Shown: positions 8,616-16,871, counted from the first letter of the stretch. The stretch: 37,139 nt of DNA from an uncultured Pirellulaceae bacterium (GCA_938036435.1 CALHPU010000077.1:1-37139), one strand, 5' to 3'. Made by a program: numbers and translations. Notes: generated by a model from the letters alone, not told the origin.

Positions 8616-9596
8616 ATGAACGACAATCTACTAACACAATTTTTCAAATTAGATTTTAAGTCGCTACTCTTTTTGACGTTTCTGTTAACCGCTGCCAGCC
8701 CAGCAGTAGCTCAAGAGATTGAGATTATTGGTAACGACGGCAAACAGGTCGAAATAGAGCCGCAAGTTGGTGGTGACATTGTTCCACAAGCAGGGAATTT
8801 GGCACTCGGCCGACAGGCAGGCAAAGGAAAAGGCCTAACCGTAAAAGGTCCCGATGGTCAGCCAATGTTTTTGCCAACCCAAGACGCCCGCAGCGTTCAA
8901 ATTCAACGCTCGGTCAGCACGCAGATTGTCAATGGCCAACGGGAAGTAGTGAACAAGGGAACCGCAATCGTCGTCGATGCTGACGGTCAGCGACGCGAAT
9001 ACGAATTGGCTGAAACCGACAACGTCGATGGTCTGGCAACGATGCAACTTGACCAGAAACCAGAGGCAAAAAAAAGCTGGATGGTCGGTGTGGTATGTCA
9101 GCCAGCTCCAGCGATGATTCGCAGCCAACTAGGATTGGATGAAGGCATAGGGTTGTTGGTACAACAGATTCAACCCGGTAGTCCGGCTGAAGCGGGAGGA
9201 CTGAGGAAGTTCGATGTGTTGCTTTATGCCGACGACCAACAATTGTCTTCGGTAAAAGATCTAACGACTGTCGTCAACGAAGTAGGGCTCGATGAGGGTG
9301 TCATTACATTGACCGTTGTGCGTGGTGGGGAAGAAATTCCAATCGAAGTCCAACCTGTAGAGCGTGATTATGCGGCCATGCCGATGCGGAGAATGCCGAT
9401 GGACATGTTCGAAATGAACGACATGGGACCTGGAATTTTGTTCGGACGAGGCAATGGCAATGATGGCGGAATGCTCCGCATGCGGGAGATGATCCAACAA
9501 CAGATGGAACAGATGCGAGAAGAGTTTCAGAACATGGACGCACTAATCCAAGAAGGCCTACCGATGGAGCAAATGCCGAAATTTGAGCGGCGCTAG
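8616..9596 (+). CDS. Secreted PDZ-domain protein with Met-rich tail
   Basis: The 326-residue product has an N-terminal hydrophobic signal segment ending near AVAQE, a middle region without a known domain, one PDZ domain at about residues 153-245 (IGLLVQQIQPGSPAEAGGLR, FDVLLYADDQQL), and a C-terminal tail from about residue 253 with 15 methionines in about 74 residues (MPMRRMPMDMFEMNDMG, MREMIQQQMEQMREEF). No protease catalytic triad is present, so it is a PDZ protein and not an HtrA protease. A strong Shine-Dalgarno, AAAGGAG at 8602-8608, fixes the ATG at 8616. It follows the sigma/anti-sigma pair by 74 bp and ends at a terminator, so all three may form one unit. A link to envelope sensing is inference. 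Confidence 0.75.
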   Translation: MNDNLLTQFFKLDFKSLLFLTFLLTAASPAVAQEIEIIGNDGKQVEIEPQVGGDIVPQAGNLALGRQAGKGKGLTVKGPDGQPMFLPTQDARSVQIQRSVSTQIVNGQREVVNKGTAIVVDADGQRREYELAETDNVDGLATMQLDQKPEAKKSWMVGVVCQPAPAMIRSQLGLDEGIGLLVQQIQPGSPAEAGGLRKFDVLLYADDQQLSSVKDLTTVVNEVGLDEGVITLTVVRGGEEIPIEVQPVERDYAAMPMRRMPMDMFEMNDMGPGILFGRGNGNDGGMLRMREMIQQQMEQMREEFQNMDALIQEGLPMEQMPKFERR

Positions 9597-9645
9597 TGAA
9601 ACCAAGTCACCGTCTTAACGGGATCTTTAATTGCCAGAATATTTC

Positions 9646-9679
9646 GGCCGCAAGTAGAACAATACTCGCGGCCCTTTTT
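9646..9679 (+). terminator. Intrinsic terminator after the PDZ gene
   Basis: Arms ggccgc (9646-9651) and gcggcc (9668-9673), extended inward by agta/tact across one mismatch, form an approximately 11-bp stem with a 6-base loop, followed by ttttt at 9675-9679. It closes the sigma/anti-sigma/PDZ unit and separates it from the KARI-like gene. Confidence 0.8.
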
Positions 9680-9774
9680 ATTATGACGCTTACGACCTAC
9701 TTATCAGTGACTCAGCTGAACTATCAGAGTAGAATCGGTCTATTAAAATTCGGTTTTAAGGTGAAATTGAGAAC

Positions 9775-10758
9775 ATGGAAAACCAGATATTCTTGGACAA
9801 AGACGCCGACCTCGGTGTGCTAGAAAATAAAAGGGTAGCCATCATCGGCTACGGAATTCAAGGCCGCCCCCAAGCCCTTTGCATGCGAGACAGTGGAGTT
9901 GATCTGTTGATTGGAATAGGATCCCCCGATCGGCCGTCTTGGGCAGCAGCGGTAGAAGACGGTTTCGAACCGGTGTCGATTTCAGAGGCGACCGCTCAAG
10001 CAGATCTAACATACATTCTACTGGCCGATCCGCCGCAACCGGAAATTTACTACGAATCAATTCACAACAATTTGAAGCCTAACAGCACGCTGGCATTTTG
10101 TCACGGATTCAACGTGTTGTACGGTGCGATTACGCCGCCGGACAACGTGAACGTCGTCCTGTTTGTTCCCAACGGCCCCGGACATACTGTTCGCCAGAAG
10201 TATCTTGACGGGTCAGGAATCTACGGAGCAATTTCTGTCGAACAGGATGTGACGGGCAACGCGGTAGACATGGTTTTAGCGTTGGCGAAATCAGTTGGAA
10301 GTTTACGAGTCGGATCCGTCGGCGTCACTTTTCAACAGGAAACCGAAGGAGACAACTTCGAGGAACAAGTTCTCTATGGTGGTGTGATTCATTTAATGAA
10401 AGCCACGTTTGATACGATGGTCGCTGGTGGTTACCCGCCACATTTTGCTTATGCCAAAGCAATTCGCTCTCTACGTACGGTGGTCGATGTGATGGACGAC
10501 ATTGGAATCGAGGAGTACATTTCTCGGCGTAGCAGTCGGACTTGCGAGTTTGCTGTTCGTACAAGTGGTCCGCGCGTGGTGAACTATGAGGAAGTCCAAA
10601 ATATTTTTGACGAAACTGAACGTGGTGAATTTGCCGCCAATTGGATGCACGAGTGGGCCCTAGGCATGCCACGACTACACCGGATGCGCCGCACGGGTGC
10701 TGATTCTCAGATGGAACAGACCGGACGCGAGTGGCGCGATCAGTTTGGAGAAGGGTAA
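9775..10758 (+). CDS. Divergent ketol-acid reductoisomerase-like protein (probably not IlvC)
   Basis: The 327-residue product aligns along its length with class I ketol-acid reductoisomerases: Rossmann motif IIGYGIQGRPQALCMRDSGV (usual GYGSQGHA), FCHGFNVLYG, VPNGPGHTVR, QQETEGDNFEEQVLYGG and the C-terminal helical domain. Several catalytic positions differ. The lysine of the usual PKGPGH is Asn133. Asp193 and Glu197, corresponding to the first two magnesium ligands, remain. The two glutamates of the usual AYFECLHE helix are Lys228 and Ser232 in AYAKAIRS. Normal acetohydroxyacid isomeroreduction is therefore unlikely; an NAD(P)-dependent reaction on another 2-hydroxy or 2-oxo acid is more plausible. 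The stop lies 2 bp before the likely start of the M20 hydrolase, whose ribosome site is inside this gene, so the two are coupled. The gene sits beside the ureide-degradation operon. Confidence 0.78.
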   Translation: MENQIFLDKDADLGVLENKRVAIIGYGIQGRPQALCMRDSGVDLLIGIGSPDRPSWAAAVEDGFEPVSISEATAQADLTYILLADPPQPEIYYESIHNNLKPNSTLAFCHGFNVLYGAITPPDNVNVVLFVPNGPGHTVRQKYLDGSGIYGAISVEQDVTGNAVDMVLALAKSVGSLRVGSVGVTFQQETEGDNFEEQVLYGGVIHLMKATFDTMVAGGYPPHFAYAKAIRSLRTVVDVMDDIGIEEYISRRSSRTCEFAVRTSGPRVVNYEEVQNIFDETERGEFAANWMHEWALGMPRLHRMRRTGADSQMEQTGREWRDQFGEG

Positions 10759-10760
10759 GT

Positions 10761-12011
10761 TTGAACGATATTCTGACGGTCAGTCAATTTCACGACGCCA
10801 TTGCCGGTCGGCGTTGCCAGCTATTGGAGTTTACAAGTTCCATCGTCTCCACGCCAAGCCTTTCAGGTGAGGAAGGCGACGTCGCACAACTGGTCATTGC
10901 CGAACTAAAACGATTAGACTTCGATGACGTCTGGACTGATGAAGTAGGAAACATCGTTGGCAAGATCAACGGTGGTGCCGGTCCGGCTGTAATGCTCAAC
11001 GGACACATGGACGTCGTCGATCCGGGACCAAGTGACCCGTGGCCGCATCCACCCTATAGCGGCGCAATCGTCGATGGCGAACTTTGGGGACGCGGTTCGG
11101 TCGACATGAAAGGTCCGGTCGCAGCGATGATCTATGGCGCTGCCACCTACAAACAACTTAGAATCCAACCGCGTGGGGATATTTTGATGACAGTTGCTGT
11201 GATGGAGGAAATCGGCGGATTGGGCAGTCAATTCCTCGTTCAGCAACTAAAGAAGGACGGTATCAATCCGGGTTTGGCGATCGTCGGCGAACCAAGCAAC
11301 AGTCAGCTTCGGCTAGGGCATCGAGGTCGAATCGAACTTCAGGTGAAATTTTCTGGTCGATCGGCTCATGCTAGCGCGCCGCACCTAGGCGTGAACCCAC
11401 ACTACGCGGCCGCAAAATTCTTAAACGCCCTCGATCAGTTACCGCTATTGAACGACAGTGTGCTTGGCCCAGCTACGATCGCTCCAACGTTATATGAAAC
11501 GGATCAGGTGAGCGCCAACGTGATTCCATCCGAGGTTACAGTGTTTCTCGATTGGAGAAACGTTCCGCAAGAATCGCCTAAACATGCCGTTGCAGAATTA
11601 GAGGCAGTCTTAGATAACTGCTTGGTAGACAAACCAAATTGCCAAACGGAAGTGTGTGTCACCAGCCAAGAGCGTCAAACGTGGACCGGGGTGGGGAGAG
11701 AGTTCGCATCAGTCTTTCCAGCGTTTGCTACCGAACCGAAAAGTCCATTGGCTGTCTGTGCTGGCGAGGTAATTTCTGAATCAACGCAAAAGCCGGCGTC
11801 ACCAAGTGTTTGGGAATTTGCAACAGACGGTGGTCACATAGCGTTGGCACAAATTCCGGTGGTAGGATTTGGCCCCGGCGATGATCGGCTGGCGCATACG
11901 AATCAGGAGCGCATCTCAGTAAACGAACTGCAACAAGCCGCCGGAACGTACGCCGCTCTGATCGATCGATTGGCAAAAGCGCAAATACAAGCCCGAAGCG
12001 CAAGCGAGTGA
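10761..12011 (+). CDS. M20-family metallohydrolase, YgeY-like
   Basis: The product is about 416 residues with the M20 ligand set: His82 in NGHMDVVDPG, Asp115 in GSVDMKG, Glu149/Glu150 in VMEEIGG, Glu177 in VGEPSN and His379 in RLAHTNQE. A dimerisation domain follows HRGRIELQVKF. Similarity in the segments RGRIEL, GRSAHASAP, TWTG, EFATDGGHIA and VVGFGPGDDRLAHTNQE points to the YgeY group, which lies in purine/ureide gene clusters in other bacteria; exact substrates there are not settled. DapE/ArgE-type deacylases are the alternative. The preferred start is the TTG at 10761, preceded by GGAGAAGGG five bases upstream; a GTG at 10731 would overlap the previous gene by 28 bp. The last codons (ARSASE) are encoded by a dispersed palindromic repeat. 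The gene converges on the HIU hydrolase gene with 12 bp between stops. Confidence 0.82.
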   Translation: MNDILTVSQFHDAIAGRRCQLLEFTSSIVSTPSLSGEEGDVAQLVIAELKRLDFDDVWTDEVGNIVGKINGGAGPAVMLNGHMDVVDPGPSDPWPHPPYSGAIVDGELWGRGSVDMKGPVAAMIYGAATYKQLRIQPRGDILMTVAVMEEIGGLGSQFLVQQLKKDGINPGLAIVGEPSNSQLRLGHRGRIELQVKFSGRSAHASAPHLGVNPHYAAAKFLNALDQLPLLNDSVLGPATIAPTLYETDQVSANVIPSEVTVFLDWRNVPQESPKHAVAELEAVLDNCLVDKPNCQTEVCVTSQERQTWTGVGREFASVFPAFATEPKSPLAVCAGEVISESTQKPASPSVWEFATDGGHIALAQIPVVGFGPGDDRLAHTNQERISVNELQQAAGTYAALIDRLAKAQIQARSASE

Positions 12012-12012
12012 A
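11986..12012. repeat. Half copy of the REP-like element, inside the M20 gene end
   Basis: The sequence tacaagcccgaagcgcaagc continuing to 12012 is the left arm of the elements near 4.5, 24.0 and 34.2 kb. No right arm follows. It encodes the last residues and the stop codon of the M20 hydrolase. Confidence 0.8.
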
Positions 12013-12023
12013 TCGACTTTGGC

Positions 12024-12359
12024 CTAACTTCCTCGATAGGTCGAATACCCAAACGGATTCAGCAGCAACGGAACGTGATAGTGCTGTGTTGGATCGTCGA
12101 CGGAGAACTCGATTCGAACAATCGGGTAGAACGTCGTTTGATTCATCGCCGCAAAGTAGCTGGCGACCAAAAAATTGATTCGATAGTGCCCCTCAGTCAA
12201 TGCGCTGGTCATCAATTCTGCAACGCGTCCGTCATCATTGGTCGTCCCGGCGCCGACTGATACCCATTGGTTGCCGTCTTTGCGTTCTAGTTGCACTTCA
12301 ATGTTTGCCGCTGGTGTACCGCGCGAAGTGTCGAGAATATGAGAAGTGATAGCGCTCAT
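12024..12359 (-). CDS. uraH: 5-hydroxyisourate hydrolase (transthyretin-related)
   Basis: The 111-residue product has the family signature motifs: SHILDTSRGTPA at the start with His7, YPIVRIEF with Arg82, HYHVPLLLNPFGYSTYRGS at the end with His95, and the invariant C-terminal YRGS that separates hydrolases from vertebrate transthyretin. It hydrolyses 5-hydroxyisourate, the uricase product, to OHCU. There is no signal peptide, so it is cytoplasmic. Its ATG overlaps the stop of the upstream allantoinase-OHCU decarboxylase gene by 4 bp (ATGA), so it is the last, translationally coupled gene of the ureide operon. Confidence 0.96.
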   Translation of the reverse strand: MSAITSHILDTSRGTPAANIEVQLERKDGNQWVSVGAGTTNDDGRVAELMTSALTEGHYRINFLVASYFAAMNQTTFYPIVRIEFSVDDPTQHYHVPLLLNPFGYSTYRGS

Positions 12360-14218
12360 GCGATCAGTTTCCTTAGTCGAATGATTGTGATTTTAAGTTG
12401 TTCCGCACCTGCATTTTTTAGCTCGGTGTCGCGGTCGTTCTTCAAACGGGCCTCTAAGAGGTCCAGCATCTCATCAGCCGTCTTTCCTGTCGCACAGACG
12501 ATAAAGATAAAACCGAATTTGTCGAAATACTCGTCGTTGGCTTCGGCCAAGCGTAGCAATACCGCTTCGTCGGCCGAATCGACGCCCGATTGTTCGCCGC
12601 TGGCGATCGCTTTTGTATTGGCGTACTTGGCTCGTAAGGTATCAACATCACCAATGCGAGGGTGAGCAGAGAACGCTTCCAAAAGATCATCCTCGCTAAC
12701 GTCGTTCCAGCTTTTGGTGGCGCGGGTGATTACGTCATCGTCATCATCAAACGGGCAACCTTTGGTCATGCGGTCAATCCATGTCTTGGAAGCGCAGCAT
12801 GATTCAAGCAGTGCATATTTGCCTTCGTCAGAGCGACAATTGATTGCAGAGGCAAGACTCATATTCGACTTTCGCTTTAGTAGGCTTCCCTCAGGCTCGC
12901 CAACAAGCCGATCTTCTTTGGCTTGACTATAATCATAGACCAAATTCCCGCGGACAAAAGTTTGGTGAACGACTCCATAAAGCTCACGACCTTCATAAGG
13001 AGTGATAGGGTGCCGATGATAGAGTTCACTGGCTCCGGCAGTGAAGGTCGATTCAGGATTCCAGACAACAACATCAGCGTCGTAGCCTTTCTCGATGCGC
13101 CCTTTGGATTTACCAAGTCTAAAAATTTCAGCCGGTCGGCCTGAAAGTCGATCAGCAAGTAGTTCTAGGCTCCAGCTTTGTTTCCGCGCCAGTGTGGCCA
13201 TGATACTGAGCGTCAATTGAAGGCTGGCGATCCCACCCCAAGCTTTTGATAGATTGCCAGATTCAAGCAGTTTCATTTCCGGCGGGCACGGTGAATGATC
13301 GGATCCAATTGTTTCGATCAAACCACTTTCGACAGCCGCCAGTAATTCGTCTCGATTCGCTTTGTCACGAATGGGCGGCGTGCACTTGAAAGACGTGACC
13401 CCGTCTTCGATCTCCTCGGAGAAAAACTTCAAATAGTGAGGACACGTTTCGACAGTTATCGGTAATCCATCTTTCTTTGCCGCAGCGATAAACGGCAACG
13501 CTTGCGATGTTGCCAAATGAACAATGTGAACTGGCGTTTTAAATTCCTTACACAGCTTGATCAGCAATTTGATGGCGTCGACTTCGAATTGCGGCGGACG
13601 TGATCGGACGAATTCTTCAAACGACCGCTGATCCTTTGCTGCCGTTGAATCGCCGATGATCTCCGCATGCACCAGCAATGGAACGCTAGAATCTTTAAGA
13701 GTAGCTAGTGCCGACCGAAGCTCAGATTGTCCTGAGGCTGGAAATTCATCGAGGCCAGAATCGCACATGAACGCCTTAAGCCCCAAAACACCCGATTCGA
13801 TCAATCGTTGAAGATCGCCTTGGTTACCGGGAACCACGCCACCGTAAAATCCAACGTCTACTCGGCATTTTCCTTCGGCAGCAGCGCGTTTTTCCTTTAG
13901 CGCGGCTAGAGTAGTTGTCACAGGGCTGCTGTTGAGCGGCATGTCGATCAACGTAGTGACACCCCCGGCAGCCGCAGCAGCGGTTGCCGTTTCAAACCCC
14001 TCCCAATCAGCGCGTCCGGGCTCGTTGATGTGCACATGGGCATCAACCACGCCCGGCGAGATAACTAGATCTTCAAAATCGACAACTTCCATGTTGGCAG
14101 GCAAGCAGTCGCCAGTTGTTACTTCGGAGAACTTGCCATTTTCGATGACGATGGTGGCCCGTCTTTCGCCCTCGGGAGTAATGACGCGCGAACTACGAAT
14201 TGCAAATCGATTTCGCAT
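12356..14218 (-). CDS. Allantoinase fused to OHCU decarboxylase
   Basis: This 620-residue protein has two complete enzymes. Residues 1 to about 445 are a cyclic-amidohydrolase allantoinase of the AllB type, with His61 and His63 (DAHVHINEPGR), Lys148 as the carbamylated lysine (LGLKAFMCDSG), His184 (VHAE), His234 (HIVHLATSQ) and Asp307 (IGSDHSPC). From about residue 453 to the end is an OHCU decarboxylase of typical length (about 168 residues), with His519 in AHPRIG and FGFIFIVCATGKTADEML. The protein would convert OHCU to S-allantoin and then allantoin to allantoate, two consecutive steps on one chain. Met453 begins the decarboxylase domain, so internal initiation is conceivable but no strong ribosome site is seen. 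The gene follows the uricase gene by 28 bp and overlaps uraH by 4 bp. Confidence 0.94.
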   Translation of the reverse strand: MRNRFAIRSSRVITPEGERRATIVIENGKFSEVTTGDCLPANMEVVDFEDLVISPGVVDAHVHINEPGRADWEGFETATAAAAAGGVTTLIDMPLNSSPVTTTLAALKEKRAAAEGKCRVDVGFYGGVVPGNQGDLQRLIESGVLGLKAFMCDSGLDEFPASGQSELRSALATLKDSSVPLLVHAEIIGDSTAAKDQRSFEEFVRSRPPQFEVDAIKLLIKLCKEFKTPVHIVHLATSQALPFIAAAKKDGLPITVETCPHYLKFFSEEIEDGVTSFKCTPPIRDKANRDELLAAVESGLIETIGSDHSPCPPEMKLLESGNLSKAWGGIASLQLTLSIMATLARKQSWSLELLADRLSGRPAEIFRLGKSKGRIEKGYDADVVVWNPESTFTAGASELYHRHPITPYEGRELYGVVHQTFVRGNLVYDYSQAKEDRLVGEPEGSLLKRKSNMSLASAINCRSDEGKYALLESCCASKTWIDRMTKGCPFDDDDDVITRATKSWNDVSEDDLLEAFSAHPRIGDVDTLRAKYANTKAIASGEQSGVDSADEAVLLRLAEANDEYFDKFGFIFIVCATGKTADEMLDLLEARLKNDRDTELKNAGAEQLKITIIRLRKLIA

Positions 14219-14246
14219 CCGAAAACTTTCAGGGTGCTTGGGAAAC

Positions 14247-15095
14247 TCAGGAATCTCTGCGAACGGTCGCGGAAATTACGCCGTACGGTTCAGGAGACGG
14301 AACGAAAATATCGTTGTCATTCTTTAGATTCAATTTTGCAATGTCGGCCAACAAGTGGTGTTGGTTGGGCATGTCTAGTGAGATTTCACTGATCTCAGGG
14401 CAGGCCGAAAGCACGGACTCGGCCATTTCGTAAAGCGTTTTTTGAACCGAAGGACTAAATTGATGTGCAAAGACATCTAATAACAGCCGGCGCACGGTTG
14501 TGCGTGTTTGTGTCCAATCGCCAGTAAGATCTTCACAGGGCCAGTTAGCGGCAATCGTAGTTGCGAAAATGCGATCGGCTGTTGGCTTGAGCGTGGTGAA
14601 TTTGTCTTGATGGAAATCTTCGAATCCGGAATTGGTTGTCTTTAGGACCTGCAAACCGAGTAATCCCGAACGCATCGAAACGTCATCGGCAGAAGAAACG
14701 ACCGTGCAAGTGTTCTCTTCTTTGCCGCCACCGGTGAAGGCGTGTCCATGCACCTCACCATCAAGATCGATGCGCGTCCAGAGCTGTTGCTTGACTGATA
14801 TTGTCACCTGTTCGACTTGATCAAAGCTGTCGTAAAAATGAGTGGCCAGATGCTGAGCGTAGGTCTCGATGTCATCGACTCCGTGCAATCGGGCGACGCC
14901 GTAGACAGAGTTCTTCATGGTGTCTGTGGGGACGACCAAACTGTTATCACCATCTGTGTAAGCAGCATTAAAGTTACCTTCTAAAGCGACGCCAACTTCG
15001 ATTTGAATGAAGTCGTGAGTGTTATCCCGACGCGTAACGTAAGACAAGCGAACTTTTGCTTTACCGTAGGATTGCTTTGCTAGTGCGATGTTCAT
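14247..15095 (-). CDS. Urate oxidase (uricase)
   Basis: The 282-residue product shows the cofactor-free uricase motifs: YGKAKVRL with Lys12, NSLVVPTDTMKNSVYG with Thr57, SGLLGLQVLKTTNSGFEDFH, DKFTTLKPTADRIFATTI, MPNQHHLLADI with His246, and a C-terminal PYGVISATVRR. The Lys/Thr/His catalytic set is complete. It oxidises urate with O2 to 5-hydroxyisourate and H2O2, so the pathway is aerobic. No signal peptide or peroxisomal-type tail is seen. GGAA lies four bases before the ATG at 15095. It is the second gene of the minus-strand operon, 44 bp after allE. Single-domain architecture here contrasts with the OHCU decarboxylase-uricase fusion of bacilli; in this organism the decarboxylase is attached to allantoinase. 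Confidence 0.96.
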   Translation of the reverse strand: MNIALAKQSYGKAKVRLSYVTRRDNTHDFIQIEVGVALEGNFNAAYTDGDNSLVVPTDTMKNSVYGVARLHGVDDIETYAQHLATHFYDSFDQVEQVTISVKQQLWTRIDLDGEVHGHAFTGGGKEENTCTVVSSADDVSMRSGLLGLQVLKTTNSGFEDFHQDKFTTLKPTADRIFATTIAANWPCEDLTGDWTQTRTTVRRLLLDVFAHQFSPSVQKTLYEMAESVLSACPEISEISLDMPNQHHLLADIAKLNLKNDNDIFVPSPEPYGVISATVRRDS

Positions 15096-15139
15096 GGGGT
15101 TCCTTGTCGCTTAATCAAAAAGTACGTCTATGGTCTCGA

Positions 15140-15892
15140 TCAAAATTTTTCGCTCAGGCGATCACGATGAATGTCTTTATAGTAAATGTACGTAGCAGGA
15201 GTTTTTCCCATCGCAACAAACCACTGCGGACAATACGAAGCCATCCAAATGACGTCGCCTTCGGTGACCGGAAAATAGTCATCGCTCAATCGATAAACAC
15301 CTTTTCCAGCAAGCATCATCAAACCATGCTCCATGGTGTGGATTTCAACTTGCGGCAATGTCGCGCCGGGTTGATAGGTGAAAATATTGACCGCCATATC
15401 GAATTCAGGTTGGATCGGCAGCAACGTTTGTAGTCGCGCGTCCTCGTCGCCCATAAAAGGCTCACTTGGCACATCACTCGATTTTCCAATCACTGGTTCG
15501 GGAGGGCTGTATTCGAGATGTTCGTTGTACTCTTTCTCGAAAACGACTAACTTCGTTTCTTCATCGCCGCTGATGGTGTGCTGCAAGTCGGCAGGAAGAA
15601 AAGCGTAGTCGCCAGTTTCAAGTCTGTGACTGTTCGAATCATCAATCGTCAGCGTGCAAGAGCCGCTGCGAACGTAAAAGAATCGTTGGACGCCGACTCC
15701 AGGCGAGCCGCTTCTTCCACCGGCTTCGATGGTGGCCGTGTATTGCGTGAATCGCGCACCCATTTCTGGAGAGACGTGGATTACGGCGGAGGCTTTTTCC
15801 CAGCCAAACAGCGGTGAATGAACGTGGGTGTCCGCTGTGATCAACGCGTAATCACTTGCCAGTTTGCTTCGTGTAAAACCAAAAACGTCCAT
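15140..15892 (-). CDS. allE: (S)-ureidoglycine aminohydrolase, bicupin
   Basis: The 250-residue product has two cupin domains (about residues 45-120 and 168-235). The manganese-binding set of AllE is present at the same spacing as in the E. coli enzyme (E235, H237, H241, Q275): Glu183, His185, His189 and Gln223 (VEIHTMEHGLMML and YCPQWF). The C-terminal YIYYKDIHRDR also matches the family. It releases ammonia from S-ureidoglycine to give S-ureidoglycolate; allantoate amidohydrolase encoded about 2 kb away makes its substrate. It is the first gene of the minus-strand operon, and about 200 bp separate it from the divergent TIGR04255 gene, where the operon promoter must lie. Confidence 0.94.
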   Translation of the reverse strand: MDVFGFTRSKLASDYALITADTHVHSPLFGWEKASAVIHVSPEMGARFTQYTATIEAGGRSGSPGVGVQRFFYVRSGSCTLTIDDSNSHRLETGDYAFLPADLQHTISGDEETKLVVFEKEYNEHLEYSPPEPVIGKSSDVPSEPFMGDEDARLQTLLPIQPEFDMAVNIFTYQPGATLPQVEIHTMEHGLMMLAGKGVYRLSDDYFPVTEGDVIWMASYCPQWFVAMGKTPATYIYYKDIHRDRLSEKF

Positions 15893-16094
15893 TAAACTTC
15901 CAGTGCAATCAGCTTTTGTATACGAATGCGAGATCTAGCATTCTAACCCCACAGCTTCTGTTTTTTGGAGTCGAGTTTGGGAATTTGGCGTAGTAAAAGA
16001 CAACCTTCTTGGGCAAGTTTGAGAATTATCACAAACATATCCTTAAGTAAGTGAGGCGCTGTAAACCTTGTGCCTCATTGGTTACGATAGTGGG

Positions 16095-16871
16095 ATGAAT
16101 CGCTTGGAAATCGACATATCGAAACATTTTCCGAATCTGCCAAAGGCACCGATCGTGGAAGCGGTAGTGCACTGGCAGGCGCCACCGACGAAGCAGTTTG
16201 ATCGACAATCTCTGGAATCAGAATTGGCCAAAGAGTTTGAAGGCTACGTCACCCAAGTACAAGTTAATCAGGAGCTGGGCGTTAGTGGAAATCCGCGCGG
16301 CTTTGAGGTTAAACAACAAACCAACTGGGAAGGCGTACGGCTGAATTCTCCAAAGGAAGGGCCAGCGAAGTTCGTCTGTCAGTTTTTGAAAACGGGAGTC
16401 GCATTCAGTCAGTTGGCTCCCTATCAGGGCTGGTCGCAGTTCATTGAGGAAGCCAAGCAATTTTGGAGGAAGTATGAGGCGTTGGCTGAGCCCACCACTG
16501 TATCTACTTTGAGTGTACGATACATATCGCAAATACCGGTACGATCTTTCACAGACGTTGGCAACTGTATTGAGCAGGTTTGCAGTCCTTTGGACGCGTT
16601 AGGACTCGAAGCAGATCATTTTTTTCATCAGGATTCGATCCAACTGGCGAACCAGCCGTATAAAATAAATGTGATTCGGGCGGTACAACCCGCAACCGAC
16701 AAATCGGAAAACTTGATTGTCGATATTTTGGTCTCCACGACCTCAGTATTGGAGAATTTGGAAGTTGTAGACGATAAGCTTGAAGAACTCCGGTTTATCA
16801 AAAACGAAGTCTTCTTTACACTTATGAAAGAGGCTGAAATAAAGTTTGGAGCATCTGATGGTAACGATTGA
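16095..16871 (+). CDS. TIGR04255-family protein, unknown function
   Basis: The product is about 258 residues and begins MNRLEIDISKHFPNLPKAPI, then VEAVVHWQAPP. This matches the opening of TIGR04255 proteins (short acidic start, then APIVEAV), a family of about 250 residues with no established function. No catalytic motif, signal peptide or membrane segment is visible. The frame opens at a TTG at 16068, but the ATG at 16095 is preceded by a purine-rich GTGGG and gives the usual N-terminus. It is the first of three overlapping genes: the next starts 14 bp before this stop and the third by an ATGA overlap. The operon interrupts the purine genes but shows no sequence link to them. Confidence 0.75.
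   Translation: MNRLEIDISKHFPNLPKAPIVEAVVHWQAPPTKQFDRQSLESELAKEFEGYVTQVQVNQELGVSGNPRGFEVKQQTNWEGVRLNSPKEGPAKFVCQFLKTGVAFSQLAPYQGWSQFIEEAKQFWRKYEALAEPTTVSTLSVRYISQIPVRSFTDVGNCIEQVCSPLDALGLEADHFFHQDSIQLANQPYKINVIRAVQPATDKSENLIVDILVSTTSVLENLEVVDDKLEELRFIKNEVFFTLMKEAEIKFGASDGND

Noticed and set aside
8616..9596. HtrA/DegP protease annotation from the PDZ domain
   Set aside because: There is no trypsin-like domain or His-Asp-Ser triad in the 326 residues.
9596..9823. 75-codon plus-strand frame after the PDZ gene
   Set aside because: It runs through the terminator hairpin and overlaps the start of the KARI-like gene in another frame.
9775..10758. Calling this gene ilvC
   Set aside because: The fold matches, but the PKGPGH lysine and both C-terminal-domain glutamates of KARI are replaced and no other branched-chain biosynthesis gene is adjacent.
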